This document shows, piece after piece, positions 8,841-19,111 of a stretch of DNA of 64,000 nt (its first letter is position 1; each line of letters opens with the position of its first letter). The stretch covers positions 1 through 64,000 of the forward strand of contig JAHZAV010000012.1 in assembly GCA_019423745.1 (NCBI GenBank), read 5' to 3'. Origin of the DNA: Lachnospiraceae bacterium (GTDB taxonomy: Bacteria > Bacillota > Clostridia > Lachnospirales > Lachnospiraceae). A program made the translations under genes and the position numbers. Below the pieces are notes generated by a model, which saw only the letters and a list, made by a program, of their open reading frames with translations, did no database searches and was not told the origin of the DNA.

Positions 8841-11800
8841 TTACTTTAAATACGGTCTGTCTGTACTTCCAGGCGCTTTACCACCCTTTTCTACATACTG
8901 GATCTGTATTCCTTCCAGACGCTTAGCCATTCCTTCCGTTCCAGCTGGCTCCCCGTTCTTTGCCCATCCAAGCCAACCATGACTTTCTACATGTACCCGA
9001 TAATATACATCATATTTTTCTGCAAGCTCTCCATCTAATTTAATGCAGATTGCTTCCAGACGTTTGGCCTGACCGCTTGTGCCTGATATCTGGCCATTTT
9101 TCTTCCATGAACTTTCCCAGCCATAGGTTTGTACATGAGTACGATACAGAATATTTCCCTGTACTCCGGAAACAGCATTTCTGATTGTAATAGCTTCCAG
9201 GCGTTTCGCCTTTCCTACGGTTCCTGATGTAGCTCCGTTAAATACATCTGACTGCCAGCCATAACTCTGAACGTGAGTCTTGTATGCTACCTGTGCTGAA
9301 TGGAAATGACCAGACGTTGTTCCGGGCGCTTTACCACCTTTTTCTACCAATTCAACCTGTATCGCCTCCAGGCGCTTTGCCATTCCTTCCGTTCCCGCTT
9401 CTTCTCCATTCTTCGCCCAGCCGAGCCAGCCATAACTCTGAGCATGTACACGGTAGTATACATCATACTTTTCCGCCATTTTTCCAGTCAGCTTGATTTT
9501 AATAGCTTCCAGACGTTTCGCCTGACCACTGGTACCTGATATCTGGCCATTCTTCACCCAACCTTGCCAGCCATAACTCTGCACATGGGTACTATACTGG
9601 ATATCTCCAGATGTCTCCGGATTATACAGCTGAATTTTAATAGCTTCCAGGCGTTTCGCTGCCCCCTCTGTTCCAGATATTCCTCCATCATATACCGTTG
9701 ATTGCCAACCGTAACTCTGGACATGGGTATTATAAGTCACCTTGGGAGTGATAAAATGTCCGGAAGTATTTCCGGGGGCTGAACTGCCTTTCTTTACCAG
9801 ACGAATCTGTATCGCTTCCAGGCGTTTCGCCATTCCTTCCGTTCCGGCCTCTTCTCCACTTTTTGCCCAGCCAAGCCAGCCATAACTCTGGGCATGTACA
9901 CGATAATAGATGTCATACTTTTCTGCCAATTCTCCAGTCAATTTTATCTTAATAGCTTCCAGACGTTTGGCTTCTCCGCTTGTGCCTGACTCCTGTCCGT
10001 TCTTCACCCAGTTTTGCCAGCCATAGCTCTGTACATGTGTACTGTATTGAACATCACCGGATACATTTGGTACATGTACACTGATTTTGATTGCTTCCAG
10101 ACGCTTGGCCTCGCCCACAGTTCCAGAAATGTCCCCATCTCCTACTTCTGCCTGCCAGCCATAACTCTGCACATGCGTATTGTAGGCCACCATTCTGTCT
10201 GTCGTCTTATATGGCTGTTCCCGGTCACCAGGAGCTGCCTCTCCTTTTTGTACCAATCTGGTATCCAAAGCCAGAATACTTTTCCCATAGCCGGAGGATC
10301 CCGCCGGCTCACCATTCTGCGCCCAATCCATCCAGCCCCAATCTTTTACATATACTCGGTAATAAATATCATACTGTGAGCTTAACTCTCCTGTCAATTC
10401 CATTGTAATAGCTTCCAGACGCTTATTTCCATCCGGCATACCGCTGACTTGTCCATCACCACTTTCTTCCTGCCATTCATAGGACTGCATGTAAGAATTG
10501 TACTTTATTCCTCCCGGAACAGGCGCATTTTTAATCCTGGCTTTTATTGCTTCGATATTGTCTCCGCCGATATCTCCCTGGATCAAACCATTTGTCTTTT
10601 CTCCAGCCCATGAGCCTCCGGAATAAACATCTGTTACAACATCTGTTTCTACAAATTCCGATCCATCTACAGCAATCCCTGCCTGTATCTCAACCGTATA
10701 TTCTCCGCCTTCCAGCATACATCCCGTATACCCCGCTTTATCCTGCAATGTCGTTACTGCATTTCCATTGACAGAAACCGCTCCGCTTCCTGTTCCTACA
10801 GGCACATACAGATTAGCCGTTGCATTTGCCGGAACCTTTATATGACAGGTAATATTCCCAGATCCTCCTATTGTATAGGAGCCCTCAATTTCTCCTTTCA
10901 TTGTAGGAACTTTTACAGATGCCGTCTGAACGCCGCCTGGCTGGATTTTCATATCAAAAGTTCCAAATCCTGGCGATGTGGGCTGAATACCGAACATTCC
11001 CCGCACCAGCATACTGCCTGGCGCCGAACCCCAGGCATGGCTTAAACTCATATTTGGCTTATTCGCATAATTCCAGGCTTCCGCTGTAATTGTAGATTCC
11101 AGGCTATACATCATATAAGCCCAGCTTCTGACTCCCATCTCGTCATCTGGATTTGACATGATTTTTCTGGCCAAAGTGCCATGGTTACTGTTGTACAGCC
11201 CCTGCAGCAGAAAATAGCTGCCATATACGCTCATCTTCAATTCGCCGCCTGCTTCTATTGCTGAAGCCATTTTGTCAGACATACCCTGGCTGTTATAAAT
11301 ATCAAAAGCAAGCGCATATGCCGTCGCATGCTGCGCCGAATGCCGTACTACTGAACCATCCTGCTTCAAGCCATCATAGAACTCGCCTGTCTGGCTATTG
11401 TAAAGCTTCTGGATCATATTCGTCCGGATCGTATCTGCAAGATTCTGATAATAGGTCTGATCACTTTCCTTCCCCAAAGCCGCTGCAATGGATGCCATAT
11501 CTTCATAACCGCCCACGCACACTGCATTGAACACAGTATTATAATATGCATCTGTCGTCTTATAACCGTCAATATCCGTTGCCGGCCAGTCTACCATAAT
11601 ATGCTGAAATGAAGTTGTGGCTCTTTTCATCAATCCTTGGGACTGATCAAAAAACTGTTCCATTGTTTTACTCTTCAGAGCCTGATAAGACTCTTCCAGC
11701 ATACGCTTATCTCCTGTATAGAGATAGTGCTGATATATGGCCATAATATTGTACAGGGAGTATTCCGACGGCCAGGTTGTATTATTGAGAAGATATTCTG

Positions 11801-13712
11801 CAGAATATTTAAAAGCTGTAGACGTTGGCGAATAACTAAAACTTGTCATACCTGTGATCAGTGCATCGCCCTCATAAGCCAATCGTTCTCTGCTCTGCGT
11901 ATCCACATACAACCCCTGTGTTGTCATTTTACTGGTGTACTTCGTCATATCATAGATATCATTCAGAACACTGTTGGATGACTCAAAATCCGATGCTTCT
12001 TCATCAAACGCACTCCGCACTGTCAAGCCTGTAATCTGATCCTTCGTCAAGCTTACCGGCATATTTCTGATTGTAACATAGCGGAAAGCCTTCATTCCGA
12101 TGCCTGAAAGATTCTGCTGCCCGTTTTTCAGCTTCCACGTTTCCTGGTAGGTATTCCCAGTTGCCATTTTATATTTTGCATTCCCATTCTGATCCAGTTC
12201 TTCTCCATACTGGAATGTAACATTGGCACTTCTTCCGTTGATATTTAACCGGATTGTTCCTATAATCTCTTTTCCAAAGTCCACCAGATAAGAGCCATCT
12301 GATTTTCTTTGCACAGACTTCGGTGTCACTTCACAATGTTTATAAATATCATTCTGGGAAGGCTGGAGCGTATACCCTTCAAAACGACTGTTTAATGTTG
12401 GGGTTTTCCAATTTGATGCATGAAATCCGGTTTTGTTCCAGCCAGCAGGATATAATGATGCATTAATATTGTCCTGTACTGCAGTATAATAGCTTGTACC
12501 TATAGAGCTGTTAGATGAACCGATAAAAATATCATCTCCATCTAAAGCCCGCCAGTTTGCTCTGTCATATCCCGTATTTGTTATCACTTGTTTTGAGCCA
12601 TCCGATAAATAAGCTGTCATTTGACAAAGGAAAGCTGAGTTGTTTTCTGAATAGGCAATCACACCTATAGTGTTTTTCCCGCTTTCTACATAGTCTGTAA
12701 TATCGTAAGTATCATAATCCAGCTGTTTTCCATTTGGTCTGGTAGGACCAAGTCCGATCTCTGTACCATTTACATACAGATTATACACATACTGCCTTGA
12801 CCTTGTTCCATCTAAAGCAGTTGCGCTTAAAACCACCTTTTCCGCATTAGTCGGAATATCCAATTCTCTTCTCAAGAAGACAATCCGCTTTCCTTCACTT
12901 CCCCATATTCCCTGCCTGCTCGTCCAGCTTGTCTCTGTAGAAAATGCCTGTGGAAGAGAAAGAGGTCCCTCCACACCGTCCAAATTTTTTATCTGTACCT
13001 GCCAGTAATACAATTCATCATCTTTTAATACTCCTGAAAGATCCATCAGCACAGAGGTATTCTCAGAACCGTCCTTCCATCCCGAATCAAAAACATATTC
13101 TCCTTTATTTAGCTGATCCTCTCGTTGGGAAATTACAATTCTGTAAGCAGATTGTTTTCCCATATTTCCAACCAGACTGTTCTCCCAGGAAAAAGACAGC
13201 TCACTCTTTGTAACACTCCAAGGCTGGTCAAGAAGGTTGATTTTCAGCTCTGCAGGAGCCAACTCTCCTCCCATATTTACTGTTCTTTCCTCTACGCCCT
13301 GACCTTCCGGCGCATTAGATAATTCATTTTCCCTCTCTTCTGCCTGTTCTTCTAAAATGGTAATATGCAGTTCCGGCATTCCCTCTGCTGCATATAAATA
13401 GCCATCTTCCGATAAAACTGGACGAAATACATATTCACCGGGAACATCTGTATAGAAATCTTCCGGTATTTCCCATGTGACTTCCAGCTCATATTCCTTT
13501 CCGGCAGCATCATATCCCGTAATTGTTTCCGGCAGCCCCGCAACAATATCTTCTTTTGATGTTCCTACAGGATATTCACATGAGGAAAATTCCTCCATTT
13601 TTTCTATTGCTATTTTCTCTGTTTCTTCCGCATAAAGGTTGGATGGACAAAATGTAAACCACATAATTGCCGCCAAAATCCATATGCCAATTATTTTCCC
13701 TTTTCTTTTCAT
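8841..13712 (-). CDS. Secreted GH78-like alpha-L-rhamnosidase with ChW array
   Basis: This 1,623-residue exported protein is predicted to remove terminal rhamnose from glycans. A signal peptide occupies residues 1-28. A bacterial Ig-like (Big_4-type) domain covers about 35-115, rhamnosidase N-terminal and beta-sandwich domains about 150-550, and the (alpha/alpha)6 catalytic barrel about 570-900. The barrel holds a D-x4-E-x6-D motif at D604, E609 and D616, the spacing of known GH78 acids, and a likely base E878 in TAEAW. Residues about 1015-1620 hold 12 ChW units as four A-B-C cassettes, the first A unit decayed. ChW repeats are thought to bind the cell envelope, so the enzyme is probably surface-held. 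The substrate could be host or plant glycan, or the cell's own rhamnose-containing wall polymer. Confidence 0.85.
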   Translation of the reverse strand: MKRKGKIIGIWILAAIMWFTFCPSNLYAEETEKIAIEKMEEFSSCEYPVGTSKEDIVAGLPETITGYDAAGKEYELEVTWEIPEDFYTDVPGEYVFRPVLSEDGYLYAAEGMPELHITILEEQAEERENELSNAPEGQGVEERTVNMGGELAPAELKINLLDQPWSVTKSELSFSWENSLVGNMGKQSAYRIVISQREDQLNKGEYVFDSGWKDGSENTSVLMDLSGVLKDDELYYWQVQIKNLDGVEGPLSLPQAFSTETSWTSRQGIWGSEGKRIVFLRRELDIPTNAEKVVLSATALDGTRSRQYVYNLYVNGTEIGLGPTRPNGKQLDYDTYDITDYVESGKNTIGVIAYSENNSAFLCQMTAYLSDGSKQVITNTGYDRANWRALDGDDIFIGSSNSSIGTSYYTAVQDNINASLYPAGWNKTGFHASNWKTPTLNSRFEGYTLQPSQNDIYKHCEVTPKSVQRKSDGSYLVDFGKEIIGTIRLNINGRSANVTFQYGEELDQNGNAKYKMATGNTYQETWKLKNGQQNLSGIGMKAFRYVTIRNMPVSLTKDQITGLTVRSAFDEEASDFESSNSVLNDIYDMTKYTSKMTTQGLYVDTQSRERLAYEGDALITGMTSFSYSPTSTAFKYSAEYLLNNTTWPSEYSLYNIMAIYQHYLYTGDKRMLEESYQALKSKTMEQFFDQSQGLMKRATTSFQHIMVDWPATDIDGYKTTDAYYNTVFNAVCVGGYEDMASIAAALGKESDQTYYQNLADTIRTNMIQKLYNSQTGEFYDGLKQDGSVVRHSAQHATAYALAFDIYNSQGMSDKMASAIEAGGELKMSVYGSYFLLQGLYNSNHGTLARKIMSNPDDEMGVRSWAYMMYSLESTITAEAWNYANKPNMSLSHAWGSAPGSMLVRGMFGIQPTSPGFGTFDMKIQPGGVQTASVKVPTMKGEIEGSYTIGGSGNITCHIKVPANATANLYVPVGTGSGAVSVNGNAVTTLQDKAGYTGCMLEGGEYTVEIQAGIAVDGSEFVETDVVTDVYSGGSWAGEKTNGLIQGDIGGDNIEAIKARIKNAPVPGGIKYNSYMQSYEWQEESGDGQVSGMPDGNKRLEAITMELTGELSSQYDIYYRVYVKDWGWMDWAQNGEPAGSSGYGKSILALDTRLVQKGEAAPGDREQPYKTTDRMVAYNTHVQSYGWQAEVGDGDISGTVGEAKRLEAIKISVHVPNVSGDVQYSTHVQSYGWQNWVKNGQESGTSGEAKRLEAIKIKLTGELAEKYDIYYRVHAQSYGWLGWAKSGEEAGTEGMAKRLEAIQIRLVKKGSSAPGNTSGHFITPKVTYNTHVQSYGWQSTVYDGGISGTEGAAKRLEAIKIQLYNPETSGDIQYSTHVQSYGWQGWVKNGQISGTSGQAKRLEAIKIKLTGKMAEKYDVYYRVHAQSYGWLGWAKNGEEAGTEGMAKRLEAIQVELVEKGGKAPGTTSGHFHSAQVAYKTHVQSYGWQSDVFNGATSGTVGKAKRLEAITIRNAVSGVQGNILYRTHVQTYGWESSWKKNGQISGTSGQAKRLEAICIKLDGELAEKYDVYYRVHVESHGWLGWAKNGEPAGTEGMAKRLEGIQIQYVEKGGKAPGSTDRPYLK

Positions 13713-13747
13713 TCATTCCCTCTGAATTTAATTTTATTTTTAAACAA

Positions 13748-13792
13748 CAGAAAAGAACAGGGATATACAGCTCTATCGCCCATTCTTTTCTG
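13748..13792 (-). terminator. Candidate hairpin terminator between wall-enzyme genes
   Basis: CAGAAAAGAA (13748-13757) pairs perfectly with TTCTTTTCTG (13783-13792), extended by GGG/CCC. On the minus strand it is followed by TTGTTT, a moderate U-run, so it may only attenuate read-through into the rhamnosidase-like gene. On the plus strand CTTTTT follows, but no gene there would use it. Confidence 0.5.
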
Positions 13793-13807
13793 CTTTTTCG
13801 GTTATGT

Positions 13808-16564
13808 CTAGTTATACACAACTACTGTTGACCCAGTTGGAACGGTATCATAAATCCATTTTGCATTGTTGATATTCAAACGCACACATCCATGAGATAA
13901 TGCAAGCCCGAGCCTGCTGTCTGCTACTGCTCCATTATGATAATAAGTAGTAGAATGGAACAGATAATCACCATAGAACTGTGTCCACCAGAAACAGCGT
14001 ACATTTCCGGAATTAAAATAATATCCTCTGCTTCCCACTTTAAAGACTCCGGAAACTGTAGGCGTGCTTGGTGCTCCCACTGTACAGGACCAGTATTTTA
14101 CGTTTTTCCATGCTCCTCTCCAGCCCTGGTATACACCAACCTTCCGGTTTCCTCTGTCAACCATGATAATATACGGTGTCGAACTACTGTAAAGGTTTGC
14201 CCGTGCATACATTCCTGCATCCGGACCTGATACAATTCTTTGTTCTGTATAATAATTCCTATTGGCTCCCGGTGCGCTAGCATCCTTGGAAACCAGTCTG
14301 ATCTGTAATGCTTCCAGTCTGTAGCCGATTTTTGAAGTTCCTGCTGCCTGCCCGTTTTTCGCCCAGCCAAGCCATCCATATTTCTGTACATAGGTACGAT
14401 AATAAATATCATAATATTTGGAAAGGTCGCCTGACAGACTAAACTTCACAGCCTCTATCCCTTTAGAGCCGTCTGTACATCCGGAAACTTTTCCCGCCTC
14501 CGACCAGCCGGTCCACCCGGTTTTTGAAAGATGCACTGCATATTTAATAGTTCCGGAAGGCATTGCCTCTGTCCTGCGGTTCAACGTAACAGTAATATTC
14601 TCCAGGCGTTTACTCTGACCTGTTGTTCCAAGCGTTCCACCCATCTGAACATTTCCACTGTTTCCTTTTCCCTGGATTGTTCCACTGTAGTACATGTCGC
14701 TGGCTTTATATCCTTCGATAAACTTTGTCCCGCTTGTATTCGGCGCCTTTCCGCCTTTTTCTACCAACTGGATTTTAATTGCCTCAATTCGTTTGCTTAA
14801 GTCGGTACTTCCGGCAGTTTCGCCGTTTACTGCGTAATTTGTCCAGCCAATCTTTGACATGTGAATACTATAATATACGTCATAGTGCTCTGCCACTTCC
14901 CCACTCAGCTTAATCTCAATAGCCTCAATTCGTTTTGCCTGATTAGTGGTTCCGGCAATCTGTCCATCTTTCTTCCAGCCTTGCCAGCCGATGGACTGTA
15001 CATAAGTGCGGTATTCAATACTTCCTTCGTATCCGATATTCGGAAGCTGAATTTTAATAGCTTCCATTCTCTTGCCTTTTCCGGTTACTCCGGCAATATC
15101 GTTATCAGCTTTTATCTCCTGCCATCCTACAGACTGTGAATGTGCCTGGTAAGATACAAGAGGATACTTAAAGCTTGCAGTTGTCTGCGCCGGCGCTTCT
15201 TCCCCTTTCTTTACAAGGCGGATTTCTAACGCTTCCATCCGCTTGCCATAGCCCAAGGTTCCGGCTTCTTCGCCGTTTTTCGCCCAACCAAGCCAACCAA
15301 AACTCTGTACATGGGCACGATAATAAACATCATACTGATTTGCCATCTCACCGGTCAACCGAATCTGGATTGCTTCCAGGCGCTTCTTTTGTCCGGTAGT
15401 TCCGGCAATCTGTCCGTCTTTCTTCCAGCCCTGCCAGCCAATAGACTGTACATGTGTCTGATATTCAATTCCGCCTTCATACTCGCTGTCCGGCAGTTTG
15501 ATTTTAATGGCTTCCATTCTCTTGGCTTGCCCGGTCACTCCGGCTGTCTGTCCGTTAAATTTCTCCGCCTGCCAACCAACAGACTGTACATGGGCCTGAT
15601 AGGAAAGATCAGGGTATTTATAGCTGTCTCCCTCACCTGTCGGAGTTGCCTCCCCTTTCTTTACAAGACGAATCTCCAGAGCCTCCATCCGTTTTCCATA
15701 GCCCAGGCTTCCGGACTTTTCTCCATTAGCTGTCCAATTCAGCCAGCCATAACTTTCTACATGTGCACGATAGTAAATATCATATTGATCAGCCAGAGAA
15801 CCGGTCAGACGGATCTGAATGGCTTCCAATCGTTTCCCCTGGCCTGTGGTTCCGGCCTGTGCGCCGTCTTTCACCCAGTCCATCCAGCCATAGCTCTGGG
15901 CATGAACACGGTACTCGATTCCAGCCGGCTGCTCCGGCTCTTCCGTAGCCACCTCTGCTGCGTCCAGCCCAGTTTCACCTGAATCTGTTCCTTCTACAGG
16001 TGTTTCCGTTGCTCCCTGTTCCGGCATTTCAACCTTCAGCTGAATAGCTTCCAATCTCTTCCCTTTTCCAGTTGTGCCGATGATTCCACTGTTTTCTGTC
16101 CAGTTGTTCCAGCCGCTGCTCTGAACATGGACACGATAGGAAAGCTTAGGAGTCTGTTCCTCCTCTGGCTTTTCCTGTTCATTTCCCTCTTCAGTTTCCT
16201 CACCAGTTCCGTCTGTGCCTGTCTCTTCTCCTGCAGTAGGATCCTCTGTTACTGTATCTCCGGAATTTGTCATCCCTGCAGAAGAATCCTTCGTTTCGTC
16301 GCTTTCTGCTTTTTCAGTTTCGCCTTGATCTGTAGTATAATCTGTCTCTTTCTGTTCATCTCCAGTTTCAGGTTCTGTTTCCTCCAAACCCGTTTCCCCC
16401 GTAACGCCGCCATTTTCCGTCTGATCCTCTAAGCTGTTATCTGCGGTGTCTGAAGTAACTGGAGCACTGGTTACTGTTCCCTCTGATGCCAGAGCACTTC
16501 CCGCACTTCCAAAGATCAGAAATGCACTCAGCACAATGGCTGTCACTCCTTTTAAACGTCTCAA
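13808..16564 (-). CDS. L,D-transpeptidase (YkuD) with 12 ChW repeats
   Basis: This 918-residue secreted protein has a signal peptide at 1-27 and a Glu/Thr-rich acidic stalk to about 138. Twelve ChW units (about 140-765) form four cassettes, with unit 10 lacking the Trp. A C-terminal YkuD domain spans about 785-918. The catalytic motif SHGCVR is complete, with H891 and C893, and an upstream HSTTYYHNG. YkuD enzymes form 3-3 peptide cross-links or attach proteins to peptidoglycan, and resist most beta-lactams. The start is TTG 16564 with GAGGTGAG upstream. The array is unit-for-unit parallel to that of the NlpC/P60 protein at 22005-25004, so the two differ mainly in their catalytic heads. Confidence 0.92.
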   Translation of the reverse strand: MRRLKGVTAIVLSAFLIFGSAGSALASEGTVTSAPVTSDTADNSLEDQTENGGVTGETGLEETEPETGDEQKETDYTTDQGETEKAESDETKDSSAGMTNSGDTVTEDPTAGEETGTDGTGEETEEGNEQEKPEEEQTPKLSYRVHVQSSGWNNWTENSGIIGTTGKGKRLEAIQLKVEMPEQGATETPVEGTDSGETGLDAAEVATEEPEQPAGIEYRVHAQSYGWMDWVKDGAQAGTTGQGKRLEAIQIRLTGSLADQYDIYYRAHVESYGWLNWTANGEKSGSLGYGKRMEALEIRLVKKGEATPTGEGDSYKYPDLSYQAHVQSVGWQAEKFNGQTAGVTGQAKRMEAIKIKLPDSEYEGGIEYQTHVQSIGWQGWKKDGQIAGTTGQKKRLEAIQIRLTGEMANQYDVYYRAHVQSFGWLGWAKNGEEAGTLGYGKRMEALEIRLVKKGEEAPAQTTASFKYPLVSYQAHSQSVGWQEIKADNDIAGVTGKGKRMEAIKIQLPNIGYEGSIEYRTYVQSIGWQGWKKDGQIAGTTNQAKRIEAIEIKLSGEVAEHYDVYYSIHMSKIGWTNYAVNGETAGSTDLSKRIEAIKIQLVEKGGKAPNTSGTKFIEGYKASDMYYSGTIQGKGNSGNVQMGGTLGTTGQSKRLENITVTLNRRTEAMPSGTIKYAVHLSKTGWTGWSEAGKVSGCTDGSKGIEAVKFSLSGDLSKYYDIYYRTYVQKYGWLGWAKNGQAAGTSKIGYRLEALQIRLVSKDASAPGANRNYYTEQRIVSGPDAGMYARANLYSSSTPYIIMVDRGNRKVGVYQGWRGAWKNVKYWSCTVGAPSTPTVSGVFKVGSRGYYFNSGNVRCFWWTQFYGDYLFHSTTYYHNGAVADSRLGLALSHGCVRLNINNAKWIYDTVPTGSTVVVYN

Positions 16565-16591
16565 CTTCTCTCACCTCGATAATTTTCTTTT

Positions 16592-19069
16592 TTATTCACC
16601 CTTTATAAAAGCCTGCTCTGTGCTTCCCGGCGCTGCTCCGCCTTTTTCTACCAGCCGGATCTCAATAGCTTCCAGACGCTTTGCCAGTCCCTCTGTTCCG
16701 GCAGACTCGCCGTTTTTCGCCCAGCCAAGCCAGCCATAGGTCTGGGAGTGTACACGGTAATAAATGTCGTACTGCTCTGCCATCTCATCTGTCAGTTCAA
16801 TCTGAATCGCCTCCAGGCGTTTTGCCTGACCTGTTGTTCCGGCAATCTGTCCGCCTTTTGTCCAATTATCCTCCCAACCGTAGGTCTGTACATGAGTTTT
16901 GTAGCGAAGCTTTCCTGCATATTTTGAATTAGCAAAATCAATCTTTATCGCTTCCAGACGTTTCGCCTGGCCTGTTGTTCCGCTCTGCTCTCCGTCAAAG
17001 CTCCATCCCTTCCAGCCATAAGTCTGGACATGGGTACTGTATTTTAAAACTGCCTGCTTGCTCGGAGTATCTGTCTCTCCCGGCGCTGCTCCGCCTTTTT
17101 CCACCAGTTTAATCTGAATGGCTTCCATTCTCTTTGCATAATCAAAAGTTCCGGCTTCCTGACCGTTTTTCGCCCAGTCAAGCCATCCATAGCTCTGCAC
17201 ATAAGCGCGGTAATAAATGTCATAATGTTCTGCTATCTCACCTTCCAGAGACATTCTTACCGCTTCCAGACGCTTACCGCCTCCGGCAAGTCCTGCCTCC
17301 GCCCAGTTAGACTTTTCTCCATTCCAGCCGTAGGTCTGCATGTAAGTCTCATATTTGATGCCGCCGTCATAATCAGAATCTGTAATAGTCACTTTCAAGG
17401 CTTCCAGAGATTTGGCCTGACCTGTTGTTCCGTTGGTTGCTCCGTTTTCCACTGCTGCCTGCCATCCGGATCCGTTTACATACGTCTGATATTTCACAGC
17501 CATCGGTTTCTTTTCAAATGGTTTTTCAGTGCTTCCCGGAGCCTCTGATCCTTTCGGAACTACAACGATCTGAATAGCTTCCAGCCGCTTCGCATAACCC
17601 TGGCTTCCGGCCGCCTCTCCGTTCTTTGCCCAGTCAAGCCAGCCGTATGTCTGACAGTGAGCCCGATAATAAATATCATAATTCTGGGCTTCCGTTCCCG
17701 TCAGCTCGATCTTAATAGCCTCCACTCGCTTCGCTTCCCCGGTTGTTCCCGAAGTTGCTCCGTTTTCCTCATAATCCATCCAACCATAACTTTGGACATG
17801 GGTGCTGTATTTTACTCCCAAATCGCCATATCCGTCACCGACGCTGATCTTTACAGCCTCCAGTCGTTTGTAATATCCCGTCACTCCGGTCTGATATCCG
17901 TTCTGAACCGTCGGCTGCCAGCCAAATGTCTGCATATGAGACGAATAGCTGATAATATTAGGATCTTCTACTTCTATCGGCTGCTGATCATAGGTCTTCA
18001 CCATCCAGAAGTTGAGATCTGCATTGCCGGAAATTCCGTCAACTTTACCTGAAGAGGTACACTGCCACATATCATAAGTACCTGTATAATTACACTCATA
18101 ATTATACTGTGCCACCCATTTTGACCATGCCGCATTGTCAAAAACGGAACTTGTCAGATAATTATTCCACCAGTTCAGATTAGCATAGACGCCGCCTCTG
18201 TAACCAGCTGCCGTAATTTTATTTAAGAAAGTCTGGGCAATGGCGCCATGGTTTGTATTGATCGTACTATTATCTTCCAGATCCAGATATACCGGATAGG
18301 AAAGAGTATGCCCTTTTAATTGATTTAATACAAAATTTGCAGCATTTGTAGCTCCTGCCGTCGTTGTAATATAAGAATAGAGGTATACGCCATATGGAAT
18401 ACCCAGCCTCTCACACTCGGAAACATTGTATTCAAACCAGTCATCTACATGGCTGTCATTGTTTCCATGCCAGCCCACACGGATGATCGCATATTCGATA
18501 CCGTCTGCTTTTGCTTTTGCCCAGTCAATTCTTCCCTGCCACTCGCTGACATCCACACCTTTCAGCTGCGCTCCCGGAATAGGATCTCCATAGGAGTTAA
18601 CATATCTTCCATTTACCTTTTCCCAGGCATTGGAGACTGCACGTGCTGATCTTGCCGTTTTGCTCTGAATCGGCTGACCGTTGGAGTATCTCCAGCTGTT
18701 TGCCAGACGAGTCTGTGGTTCTTCTTCTGACTGCTCTTCTGCCGCTTCATTGGATGCTTGTTCTTCTGTTTCCCCACTCTCTTCTGTGCTTACTGCCGCA
18801 TTGTCTCCTGTCCCGTCAGAAGTTTCAGCCGAATCTTCAGTGGTCCCTTCTGTTTCCGTGCCGCTCCCCTCTGAACCGCTGCCTGTCTCCTGATCAGAGG
18901 CTGTATCATCCTGTCCGGTCGCAGGCGCTTCTGTTCCATTTTCTTCTGAAACTGCAGCTGTCCCGTTATTTTCTGCCGCATTACTGCTAAAGTCTACTGA
19001 AAATGCCATTCCGGCCGTCAGGCATACTGCCAAAGCCAGCGCTGTCAGTCTCTTCCAGTTTCTTTTCAA
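16592..19069 (-). CDS. GH25 muramidase (lysozyme) with nine ChW repeats
   Basis: This 825-residue secreted protein has a signal peptide at 1-32 and an acidic Ser/Thr/Glu stalk to about 120. A GH25 domain lies at about 168-360, then nine ChW units (about 373-820) in three cassettes. The GH25 hallmarks are GVDVSEWQG with D173 and the DLED motif with D263 and E265, the expected catalytic pair, so it should cleave the MurNAc-GlcNAc bond of peptidoglycan. The start is TTG 19069, preceded by AGGAG six bases upstream; no in-frame ATG gives a full signal peptide. It lies only 42 bp after the glucosaminidase gene with no terminator, so the two are probably co-transcribed. Confidence 0.92.
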   Translation of the reverse strand: MKRNWKRLTALALAVCLTAGMAFSVDFSSNAAENNGTAAVSEENGTEAPATGQDDTASDQETGSGSEGSGTETEGTTEDSAETSDGTGDNAAVSTEESGETEEQASNEAAEEQSEEEPQTRLANSWRYSNGQPIQSKTARSARAVSNAWEKVNGRYVNSYGDPIPGAQLKGVDVSEWQGRIDWAKAKADGIEYAIIRVGWHGNNDSHVDDWFEYNVSECERLGIPYGVYLYSYITTTAGATNAANFVLNQLKGHTLSYPVYLDLEDNSTINTNHGAIAQTFLNKITAAGYRGGVYANLNWWNNYLTSSVFDNAAWSKWVAQYNYECNYTGTYDMWQCTSSGKVDGISGNADLNFWMVKTYDQQPIEVEDPNIISYSSHMQTFGWQPTVQNGYQTGVTGYYKRLEAVKISVGDGYGDLGVKYSTHVQSYGWMDYEENGATSGTTGEAKRVEAIKIELTGTEAQNYDIYYRAHCQTYGWLDWAKNGEAAGSQGYAKRLEAIQIVVVPKGSEAPGSTEKPFEKKPMAVKYQTYVNGSGWQAAVENGATNGTTGQAKSLEALKVTITDSDYDGGIKYETYMQTYGWNGEKSNWAEAGLAGGGKRLEAVRMSLEGEIAEHYDIYYRAYVQSYGWLDWAKNGQEAGTFDYAKRMEAIQIKLVEKGGAAPGETDTPSKQAVLKYSTHVQTYGWKGWSFDGEQSGTTGQAKRLEAIKIDFANSKYAGKLRYKTHVQTYGWEDNWTKGGQIAGTTGQAKRLEAIQIELTDEMAEQYDIYYRVHSQTYGWLGWAKNGESAGTEGLAKRLEAIEIRLVEKGGAAPGSTEQAFIKGE

Positions 19070-19111
19070 TGTAAACTCCTCCTTTTTTCTCTGATTCTTC
19101 CCTTTTATATC

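Noticed and set aside
13576..13821. Small minus-strand frame across the gap between the YkuD and rhamnosidase-like genes
   Set aside because: It overlaps the signal peptide region of the rhamnosidase-like gene in another frame and has no RBS or conserved features.
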